Below are positions 6,531-12,198 of a DNA stretch of 12,198 nucleotides, piece by piece. Origin of the DNA: Shewanella sp. Its GTDB lineage: Bacteria; Pseudomonadota; Gammaproteobacteria; Enterobacterales; Shewanellaceae. Under the pieces are notes generated by a model, which did no database searches, was not told the DNA's origin, and saw only the letters and a list, made by a program, of their open reading frames with translations. Position numbers and translations under genes: made by a program. Every line of letters begins with the position of its first letter. Within the stretch, counting starts at the first letter, position 1. Where the stretch lies: the NCBI GenBank assembly GCA_004195335.1, contig SDWK01000766.1, positions 1-12,198 of the forward strand. Direction: 5' to 3'.

Positions 6531-8753
6531 ATGCGCAATGCATTGATCTCGGCACTCGTGCTGTCATCCGGTGTCGTATTGGCATCAATCGACGCACATG
6601 CAGATGAGGGGCAATGGCAACCTTATCAAATGCCCTCTATAGCAGAAAAACTTAGCGAGAGAGGCATTGAGATACCAGCAAAACAACTTGCCGATCTCAC
6701 TCAGTATCCAATGAATGCGGTTGTAGGGCTGGGGTATTGTACCGCCAGTTTCGTGTCTCCCCAAGGCTTAGTTGTCACAAACCATCACTGTGCTTACCGA
6801 GCGATTCAATATAATAGTAAAAAAGAACACAATTATATTGCCGATGGCTTTCTGGCAAAGTCTAAAGATGCTGAACCATCGGCAGGTCCTAACGAGCGAC
6901 TCTATATTACCGAAGCGGTTACCGATGTATCAAAAGAGGTCACACACAACTTAAGTCAAGATGCTTTGGTGCGCTATGAAGAGATCCAATCTAATAGAAA
7001 GTCTCTGATCAAAGCGTGTGAAAGTGACAAAAACTACCGCTGTTCGGTGCGAAGCTTTCATAATGGACTCGAATATTACCTCATTAAGCAGCTAATTATC
7101 CGTGATGTTCGCTTAGTCTACGCGCCACCTAAGAGTGTCGGTTCATTTGGCGGCGACATAGATAACTATGAGTACCCGCGTCACTCGGGCGACTTTACCT
7201 TCCTGCGAGCCTATGTAGGCAAAGATGGACAGCCAGCAGCTTTCGCTGAAGATAATATTCCGTTCACACCCAAAAGCTACCTTAAAATTAATGCCGATGG
7301 TGTTAATGCCGGTGATGGTGTTTTTGTTGCGGGCTACCCAGGCTCTACCAGCCGTTACCGTTTAACCAGTGAACTGCAATTTGCAAGTGACTGGCTATAT
7401 CCAACCCTCGCCTCACGCTATCAACTTCGTATCGATACCATCAAGGCCATGGGTAATGCTGACGGTGAGGTTGCAATCAAATATGCGGGTACGCTTGCTT
7501 CTATGGCTAACCGCATGAAGAAGTACAACGGACTACTCGACGGATTTAAAGCCACGGATATTATCGGCATTAAGCAGAGCCGCGAAGATGACTTCCTCAA
7601 GTGGCTTGCGGCCGATAAGACCTACCAGTCATATCAAGCCCAGTTCGACCAACTTGAATCCTTGTTAGTTAAAAAACGCATAGGCATGCAGAGCCGTCAT
7701 TACTTCGAGAATGCGCAGTCCAGTACCCTGCTCGCCGCAGCAAGTAAGCTCTATCGTCTGTCGAAAGAGAAGGCTAAGCCTGATAACGAGCGTGAAGAGG
7801 GCTATCAAGAGCGTGATATCAAGATGTTTAAGGCGCGCCTTAAACGTATCGATTCCAGCTTCGATATTTCGGTCGACAAAACCCTATGGCTACAAGACTT
7901 AAACGCCTATATGGGGCAGGAAAACCGTGTTAACGCTTTCGATATCATGCTCAATGATGATGATAAATCGGTAACCTTGGCGGATAAACTCGATGGGCTT
8001 TACTCCCTGACCTCCTTAACTGACCAAGACCAACGTCTTGCCTGGATGCAAGCGGATGCTAGAACATTTGAAACCAGTGCCGATCCCTTTATTCGCCTAG
8101 CCGTGGCGCTTTATGATAGCAACATGGCACAAGAGAGAGAGAAGAAGACACTTCTTGGCGAGCTTTCTCAAGCCCGACCCGATTATATGAAAGCGATTAT
8201 CGCGTACAACCAAGCCAATGGCTGGCCTGTATACCCAGATGCAAATGGTACCCTGCGTATCACCTATGGCATGGTCGATGGTTATCAGTCACGAGATGCA
8301 CTGTACAAACAGCCTTTCACACGCCTCGAGGGAATACTCGCTAAACACACAGGTGTCGAGCCTTTTAACGCGCCAAAGAAAGTGCTGGATGCGATTAAGG
8401 AACAGCGTTATGGCACTCATAAGGTCGCTTCGGTGATTCAAGATCCAAGCACATGGATATGCAGACTATTTTCTTGCTTAGATAAGCCTGAAGCATTCAA
8501 CTCTGTTCCGGTTAACTTCCTATCCAGTGTCGATACCACTGGGGGTAACTCGGGCTCGCCGGTATTTAATGGCAAAGGCGAGTTGGTTGGACTGAACTTC
8601 GATTCAACGTATGAAGCGATCACCAAAGATTGGTTCTTTAACCCAACCATTACACGAGCCGTTCATGTCGATTTCCGCTACATCCTATGGATGATGGATG
8701 AAGTTGACCATGCTGACAATTTGATAGCAGAGTTGGAATTAGTCCGCAACTAA
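6531..8753 (+). CDS. Secreted S46 family dipeptidyl-peptidase (DPP7/DPP11 type)
   Basis: 740-residue periplasmic serine exopeptidase of MEROPS family S46, which releases dipeptides from the N terminus of oligopeptides. The start at 6531 is chosen because AGGA lies 6 nt upstream and a clean signal peptide follows (MRNALISALVLSSGVVLASI, cleavage probably after DAHA at 24); in-frame ATGs at 6468 and 6492 would place charged residues before it. The chymotrypsin-like triad appears as TNHHC (83-87, likely His86), RHSGDFTFLR (217-226, Asp221) and TTGGNSGSPVFN (669-680, Ser674), with the helical domain between the two barrel halves. Cysteines at 70/87, 164/171 and 644/649 could form disulphides. In S46 enzymes the residue after the FD of the GLNFD strand separates DPP7 (Gly) from DPP11 (Arg or Ser, preferring Asp/Glu at P1). 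Here it is Ser692, which suggests DPP11-like specificity. Divergent from dnaB; its own terminator follows. Confidence 0.93.
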   Translation: MRNALISALVLSSGVVLASIDAHADEGQWQPYQMPSIAEKLSERGIEIPAKQLADLTQYPMNAVVGLGYCTASFVSPQGLVVTNHHCAYRAIQYNSKKEHNYIADGFLAKSKDAEPSAGPNERLYITEAVTDVSKEVTHNLSQDALVRYEEIQSNRKSLIKACESDKNYRCSVRSFHNGLEYYLIKQLIIRDVRLVYAPPKSVGSFGGDIDNYEYPRHSGDFTFLRAYVGKDGQPAAFAEDNIPFTPKSYLKINADGVNAGDGVFVAGYPGSTSRYRLTSELQFASDWLYPTLASRYQLRIDTIKAMGNADGEVAIKYAGTLASMANRMKKYNGLLDGFKATDIIGIKQSREDDFLKWLAADKTYQSYQAQFDQLESLLVKKRIGMQSRHYFENAQSSTLLAAASKLYRLSKEKAKPDNEREEGYQERDIKMFKARLKRIDSSFDISVDKTLWLQDLNAYMGQENRVNAFDIMLNDDDKSVTLADKLDGLYSLTSLTDQDQRLAWMQADARTFETSADPFIRLAVALYDSNMAQEREKKTLLGELSQARPDYMKAIIAYNQANGWPVYPDANGTLRITYGMVDGYQSRDALYKQPFTRLEGILAKHTGVEPFNAPKKVLDAIKEQRYGTHKVASVIQDPSTWICRLFSCLDKPEAFNSVPVNFLSSVDTTGGNSGSPVFNGKGELVGLNFDSTYEAITKDWFFNPTITRAVHVDFRYILWMMDEVDHADNLIAELELVRN

Positions 8754-8778
8754 GCTGACTTAACCCTAGCAAACGAAC

Positions 8779-8802
8779 AAAACCACCTACGGGTGGTTTT
8801 TT
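8779..8802 (+). terminator. Intrinsic terminator of the S46 peptidase gene
   Basis: Stem AACCACC (8781-8787) with GGTGGTT (8792-8798), loop TACG, extended by two A-T pairs and followed by a T run to 8802. It lies 25 bp after the stop codon. Confidence 0.88.
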
Positions 8803-8835
8803 ATTGCTTAGCTAACGACAACTCGTAACCCTTAA

Positions 8836-9095
8836 ACCAATCAGTATAAAGATGTGATCGCTCAGCGAGAATTTAGCGCTTCTGAGGCAAGGCAACGAGT
8901 GAAGAACATAGTTGTTCTACGTTAAAGCTCGTTAACACAGCATCGGATGTGCTAAAACTCGCCTGTAGGCGTGTTTTTGGCTGCCAACTTCTGCGTTGAA
9001 TGGCCTTACAAGGGAACAACCATTCCATCATCCATTCGCCTTGAATTAGTTGCAAAAAAATACGCTGAGTAGATCACTTTCTTATACTGATTGGT
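8836..9095. mobile_element. MITE-like 260-bp element with terminal inverted repeats
   Basis: The ends are imperfect inverted repeats of about 32 bp: the left end begins ACCAATCAGTATAA (8836-8849) and continues to CTCAGCG (8867). The right end is its complement, CGCTGAG (9063-9069) to TTATACTGATTGGT (9082-9095). Between them GTGATC/GATCAC is also shared, with 1-2-nt shifts. The flanks share TTAA/TTA next to the ends (8832-8835; 9097-9100), possibly a short target duplication. The interior contains a small hairpin (CGCCT/AGGCG near 8960-8971) followed by a T-rich run, and no transposase. A 60-codon frame on the minus strand (8873-9055) is probably not a gene. The structure fits a non-autonomous transposable element mobilised in trans; the family is not identified. 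Confidence 0.7.
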
Positions 9096-9104
9096 ATTAA
9101 ACAT

Positions 9105-9127
9105 TCGCGGCTAAAGCCGCTCCTACA
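9105..9127. repeat. REP-like palindromic element
   Basis: TCGCGGCTAAAGCCGCTCCT contains the inverted repeat GCGGCT (9107-9112) / AGCCGC (9115-9120) and continues into CTACA. This word is reminiscent of REP sequences widespread in Pseudomonas and some marine gammaproteobacteria. It is a single copy here, so no REP pair (BIME) is visible. It lies 10 bp beyond the MITE-like element. Confidence 0.5.
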
Positions 9128-9137
9128 TGGGAAATGT

Positions 9138-9186
9138 CGTAGCTCGTAGCTCGTAGCTCGTAGCTCGTAGCTCGTAGCTCGTAGCT
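9138..9186. repeat. Tandem repeat, seven copies of CGTAGCT
   Basis: Seven uninterrupted identical copies of the 7-bp unit CGTAGCT fill 49 bp between the REP-like hairpin and the rplI terminator. The array lies outside any gene, and the unit is not a multiple of three. Perfect identity suggests recent slippage expansion, so copy number may vary between strains. Confidence 0.95.
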
Positions 9187-9203
9187 CAGTATATTTCAGG
9201 CAT

Positions 9204-9244
9204 AAAAAAACACCGCCTAATTAAATTAGTGCGGTGTTTTTTTT
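9204..9244 (-). terminator. Bidirectional-type terminator after rplI
   Basis: Strong stem CACCGC (9211-9216) with GCGGTG (9231-9236), extended by CTAA/TTAG across a one-base bulge. It is flanked by A7 (9204-9210) and T8 (9237-9244). It ends the rpsF-priB-rpsR-rplI operon on the minus strand and would also work for plus-strand transcripts arriving from the repeat region. Confidence 0.88.
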
Positions 9245-9268
9245 AAAGCTTTTGCTTAAAGCAAAATA

Positions 9269-9721
9269 TTAAGCTTCTGCAACAACAGAAAGCTTAACAA
9301 TAGCTTTAACTTCAGTGTGAACCTGAACTTCAACTTCGAATTCACCAGTAGTACGTAAAGCACCTAGTGGAAGACGAACTTCGCTCTTAGCCAATTCAAC
9401 ACCAGCAGCTGTAACTGCATCAGCGATATCACGGTTACCAATTGAACCGAATAGCTTACCTTCGTCACCAGCTTTAGAAGCGATAACAACAGTTTCAAGA
9501 GTGTTGATTTTCTCAGCACGTACTTGAGCAGCAGTAAGGTCAGCAACTAACTTAGCTTCTAATTCAGCACGACGTGCTTCAAAAACTTCAGTGTTAGCTA
9601 CGTTAGCAACAACAGCTTTACCTTGTGGCAGAAGAAAGTTACGTGCGTAACCAGACTTAACTGCAACTTGGTCACCTAGATTTCCTAGGTTAGCGATTTT
9701 ATCAAGTAAAATAACATTCAT
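9269..9721 (-). CDS. rplI: 50S ribosomal protein L9
   Basis: 150-residue L9, a large-subunit protein that binds 23S rRNA near the L1 stalk with its N domain and extends a long helix to a C-terminal globular domain. The N domain begins [17 protein letters not shown] and has the conserved [16 protein letters not shown] (21-36). The connecting helix spans about 43-75, and the C domain contains [15 protein letters not shown] (88-102) and [13 protein letters not shown] (115-127). Two ATG codons are adjacent (9724 and 9721). The second is preferred because AGAGGA lies 7 nt before it, and the resulting N terminus matches the family. It is the last gene of the operon, 27 bp after rpsR, and the strong terminator follows. 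Confidence 0.97.
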   Translation of the reverse strand: MNVILLDKIANLGNLGDQVAVKSGYARNFLLPQGKAVVANVANTEVFEARRAELEAKLVADLTAAQVRAEKINTLETVVIASKAGDEGKLFGSIGNRDIADAVTAAGVELAKSEVRLPLGALRTTGEFEVEVQVHTEVKAIVKLSVVAEA

Positions 9722-9748
9722 CATTAAATCCTCTAAATTATTGCAGTA

Positions 9749-10293
<545 letters not shown>

Positions 10294-10301
10294 AGAAAAA
10301 C

Positions 10302-10766
10302 TTACTCTGCTGCGCTTTCAGCTGGTGCTGCAGTAACTTCAGCTGGTGCTGCTGTAACTTCAGCTGGTGCTGCTGTAACTTCTTCAGTGCTTTCAGCAGG
10401 CGCAGTAGAACGCTCGCCTTCGCTTGAACGACGTGAATCACGCTCGTCTTTAGCTTTAGCCATTGGAGATGCTTCAGTGATAGCAGCTTTAGTACGCATA
10501 ATCATGTTACGCAGTACTGCGTCGTTGAAACGGAAAGCTGTTTCAAGTTCTTCAACCGACTCAGCAGTAGCTTCTACGTTCATAAGAACATAGTGAGCTT
10601 TGTGCAGTTCGATTATTGGGTAAGCCAGTTGACGGCGGCCCCAATCTTCTAAACGATGAATTTGACCGCCAGCTTGGGTGATAACACCCGTGTAACGCTC
10701 AATCATACCAGGTACTTGTTCACTCTGATCAGGGTGAACCAAAAATACGATTTCATAATGACGCAT
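10302..10766 (-). CDS. rpsF: 30S ribosomal protein S6 with repeat-extended C terminus
   Basis: 154-residue S6, the partner of S18 in the small subunit; E. coli S6 is about 131-135 residues. The ferredoxin-like core (1-98) shows [20 protein letters not shown] (1-20), [13 protein letters not shown] (39-51), [12 protein letters not shown] (55-66) and [14 protein letters not shown] (78-91). After residue 100 comes a charged Asp/Arg/Ser/Glu-rich segment, then three consecutive VTAAPAE heptapeptides (130-150), and the chain ends SAAE. The acidic tail is the region where E. coli S6 receives extra glutamates from RimK; whether that happens here is inference. The ATG has AAGGAG 7 nt upstream. It is the first gene of the operon, behind a candidate promoter and a structured leader. 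Confidence 0.97.
   Translation of the reverse strand: MRHYEIVFLVHPDQSEQVPGMIERYTGVITQAGGQIHRLEDWGRRQLAYPIIELHKAHYVLMNVEATAESVEELETAFRFNDAVLRNMIMRTKAAITEASPMAKAKDERDSRRSSEGERSTAPAESTEEVTAAPAEVTAAPAEVTAAPAESAAE
10317..10379 (-). repeat. 21-bp in-frame tandem repeat, three copies, in rpsF
   Basis: Three head-to-tail 21-bp units encode VTAAPAE (S6 residues 130-150). Two units are identical, and the third (10317-10337) differs by one synonymous base. Near identity at DNA level points to recent duplication rather than purely protein-level constraint. Confidence 0.93.
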
Positions 10767-10780
10767 ATTTTTGCTCCTTA

Positions 10781-10825
10781 CGGTTATCTAGCCTCATTGT
10801 TGGCTCAGCCAAACCAAATAGAGGC
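10781..10825 (-). promoter_or_regulatory. Putative S6:S18 autoregulatory leader of the rpsF operon
   Basis: In the rpsF leader RNA a bulged hairpin can form: GCCTC (10825-10821) with GAGGC (10795-10791), enclosing TTGGC (10812-10808) / GCCAA (10804-10800) with a TGA loop and an asymmetric internal loop. A CCG (10783-10781) follows just before the Shine-Dalgarno sequence. S6-S18 is known to bind a CCG-containing structured motif in rpsF leaders of many bacteria. The match to that motif here is by eye only. Confidence 0.4.
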
Positions 10826-10861
10826 AAGGAACTAATTAAAGTGACTGATTTAAGCCGCGAG

Positions 10862-10890
10862 ATATTACACAAATCTAAGGATAAATTCAA
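10862..10890 (-). promoter_or_regulatory. Candidate sigma-70 promoter of the rpsF operon
   Basis: Minus-strand TTGAAT (10890-10885) and TAATAT (10867-10862) are separated by exactly 17 bp. The predicted leader is about 90 nt and contains the bulged hairpin noted upstream of rpsF. Confidence 0.5.
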
Positions 10891-10911
10891 CCGTTTTCTG
10901 ACAATATTCAC

Positions 10912-10941
10912 TTTACCGATGCTTGGGATTATAGGTATGAT
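10912..10941 (+). promoter_or_regulatory. Candidate promoter of the DUF481 gene
   Basis: TTTACC (10912-10917) and TATGAT (10936-10941) with an 18-bp spacer lie about 57 bp before the ATG at 10999. The match is modest. It would be divergent from the rpsF promoter, about 20 bp away. Confidence 0.3.
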
Positions 10942-10998
10942 GTTGGCTCGTCAAAATAGACCCTCACCGCATTAAAAATAATAGTAAGAATAAGAATA

Positions 10999-11748
10999 AT
11001 GTTTAGAGCTATAGCAATCCTATTTTTAACTTTCCCGTTGTCCGTTCAGGCTTTAGTCCCGCCGGATTATCAAGAACCCCCAAGCGACTTTACCGCAGAG
11101 ATTGAAGCCGGTTTTCAACTCAATACGGGTAATACCGAGTCGACGAGCTTTAACGGCCGAACTAAGCTCGTTTACGACACAGAAAAAACGAAGCAAGAGG
11201 GCACGGTAAAAGCCTATTTTGCCGCCGATGATGAAAAAACCACTTCAGAGAAATACGATATTCAGCTTCAGTCGAGCTATAAGCTTAGTGGCGGTTTCGA
11301 TGGTTATGTCTTCGGTCGAGGTGACTTCACCATAGATCGCTACGGTAGTTACACTCAAATATCGACCATATCATCCGGTTATGGTTTCGATGCTATTTCA
11401 AACCACAACACTAAACTCAGTCTAGAAATCGGCCCAGGTTATCGATATAACATGCCGATTGAGACAGAAGCCGAACCCGATCCAGAAGCTAATAGAGATG
11501 TGATTGTGCGTACGGCTGTCAAGTTCGAGCAGAAGCTACAGGAATACACCAGCTTAAATGCCGATCTCACCGCCGAAGCCGGTGAAGACAACAGTACCCT
11601 CACCTTAGACATGAGCTATAAGAACACCCTGTTTCAAGACTGGGCCTTCAAGATAGGCGTCAACGTCAAGTACACAGACGTCGTCCCCGAAGGCACCAAG
11701 CAGACAGACACCATAACTACATTCAACTTACTCTACACATTCCAGTAG
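10999..11748 (+). CDS. DUF481 (YdiY-like) outer-membrane protein
   Basis: 249-residue protein with a signal peptide (MFRAIAILFLTFPLSVQA, cleavage near 18) and the pattern of the DUF481 family, often annotated as salt-induced outer-membrane protein. The family signature is visible in the first strand after the signal, IEAGFQLNTGNTESTSFNGR (35-54). Alternating hydrophobic strands follow through GYVFGRGDFTIDRYGSY (102-118) and LEIGPGYRYN (142-151). The chain ends LLYTFQ, close to but not exactly the terminal aromatic residue usual in barrels. An acidic loop, ETEAEPDPEANRD (155-167), probably faces the outside. The Shine-Dalgarno sequence is weak (AAGAA). It is transcribed divergently from rpsF and converges with rlmB. 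Function is unknown in the family; a barrel of roughly ten or more short strands is inferred from length. Confidence 0.85.
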   Translation: MFRAIAILFLTFPLSVQALVPPDYQEPPSDFTAEIEAGFQLNTGNTESTSFNGRTKLVYDTEKTKQEGTVKAYFAADDEKTTSEKYDIQLQSSYKLSGGFDGYVFGRGDFTIDRYGSYTQISTISSGYGFDAISNHNTKLSLEIGPGYRYNMPIETEAEPDPEANRDVIVRTAVKFEQKLQEYTSLNADLTAEAGEDNSTLTLDMSYKNTLFQDWAFKIGVNVKYTDVVPEGTKQTDTITTFNLLYTFQ

Positions 11749-11851
11749 AAGGTTCGAAGTTACCAGGTGCTAGGTTCGAGGAGGATTGAAAAGTTTTAAG
11801 TGGTAAATTTTAGGAGTCACATCACTCCATCAAATGGCAAAAAACAGATAC

Positions 11852-11886
11852 AAAAATGCCGATGGGGCATCAACCACATCGGCATT
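11852..11886 (-). terminator. Intrinsic terminator of rlmB
   Basis: Perfect 10-bp stem AATGCCGATG (11855-11864) / CATCGGCATT (11877-11886) with a 12-nt loop. On the minus strand it is followed by U5 from the A run at 11852-11856. It lies 56 bp after the rlmB stop. No plus-strand T tract is present, so a separate DUF481 terminator is not evident. Confidence 0.8.
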
Positions 11887-11941
11887 CGATACACTATGGG
11901 ATACGAGCTCCCAAAATGACGATAGTTAAGTTTTCAGAAAC

Positions 11942-12198
11942 TTAACCTAATCTCTGGCGTACAGCCTCAAACAAGCATATTCCGCTGGCAACCGAGACGT
12001 TCAGGCTTGAAACAGACCCTGACATTGGAATCGATGCAATCGAATCACAACCTTCACGGGTTAAGCGACGCAGGCCTTTATCTTCGGCGCCCATGGCAAT
12101 AGCTAGGGGACCTTTAAGATCTGTCTTGTATAGGTCGCTATCGGCTTCACCCGCTGCGCCAATAATCCAGATTCCTTTATCTTGCAGGCTCTTCATAG
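11942..12198 (-). CDS. rlmB: 23S rRNA (guanosine-2'-O)-methyltransferase RlmB, C-terminal part
   Basis: Only the last ~85 codons lie in the window; the gene continues beyond position 12198, so the Met at 12196 is internal. RlmB is a SPOUT-class (SpoU/TrmH) enzyme that 2'-O-methylates G2251 of 23S rRNA in E. coli, using S-adenosylmethionine bound in a trefoil knot. The visible C-terminal knot motifs are [19 protein letters not shown] (motif 2 region) and [27 protein letters not shown] (motif 3, with the conserved SLNVSVA). The segment matches the RlmB branch of the family well. An intrinsic terminator follows downstream. Confidence 0.95.
   Translation of the reverse strand, partial: MKSLQDKGIWIIGAAGEADSDLYKTDLKGPLAIAMGAEDKGLRRLTREGCDSIASIPMSGSVSSLNVSVASGICLFEAVRQRLG

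Noticed and set aside
8873..9055. 60-codon frame on the minus strand inside the MITE-like element
   Set aside because: It lies wholly within the repeat, no Shine-Dalgarno sequence was recognised, and its length fits a chance frame in repeat DNA that would recur in every copy.
9138..9186. CRISPR array
   Set aside because: The units are 7 bp and abut each other without spacers; this is a simple tandem repeat.

Overview
The window looks like a chromosomal core segment of a marine gammaproteobacterium, most probably Shewanella. The main reason is the order dnaB-alr next to the ribosomal operon rpsF-priB-rpsR-rplI with rlmB close by, together with Shewanella-like protein sequences (alanine racemase, PriB, an S46 peptidase). 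This identification rests on recognition of the sequences, not on a search.

Layout, left to right. dusA (tRNA dihydrouridine synthase, minus strand) sits at the left edge with an intrinsic terminator behind it. A 650-bp stretch without a convincing gene follows, then a stand-alone cheX-type chemotaxis phosphatase gene (plus). Converging on it are an Omp85-type outer-membrane barrel without POTRA domains, then alr and dnaB, all on the minus strand. Diverging from dnaB is a secreted S46 dipeptidyl-peptidase (plus) with its own terminator. The next 515 bp are repeat-rich: a 260-bp MITE-like element with terminal inverted repeats, a REP-like hairpin, and seven perfect copies of a 7-bp tandem repeat. 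The ribosomal/primosomal operon rpsF-priB-rpsR-rplI (minus) follows, with a putative autoregulatory leader and a strong terminator. A DUF481 outer-membrane gene (plus) lies between rpsF and the 3' end of rlmB (minus, cut by the window end).

How the genes relate. Most are housekeeping: replication and restart (dnaB, priB), translation (rpsF, rpsR, rplI, rlmB, dusA) and D-alanine supply for the cell wall (alr). The accessory layer faces the envelope: a periplasmic peptidase and two outer-membrane proteins, plus one chemotaxis adaptation protein. No defence system, prophage, CRISPR array, autonomous IS, tRNA or rRNA was seen. The points most worth a second look are the repeat cluster upstream of the S46/rplI convergence point, the repeat-extended C terminus of S6, the POTRA-less Omp85 protein, the specificity residue of the S46 peptidase, and three non-ATG starts (two TTG, one GTG).
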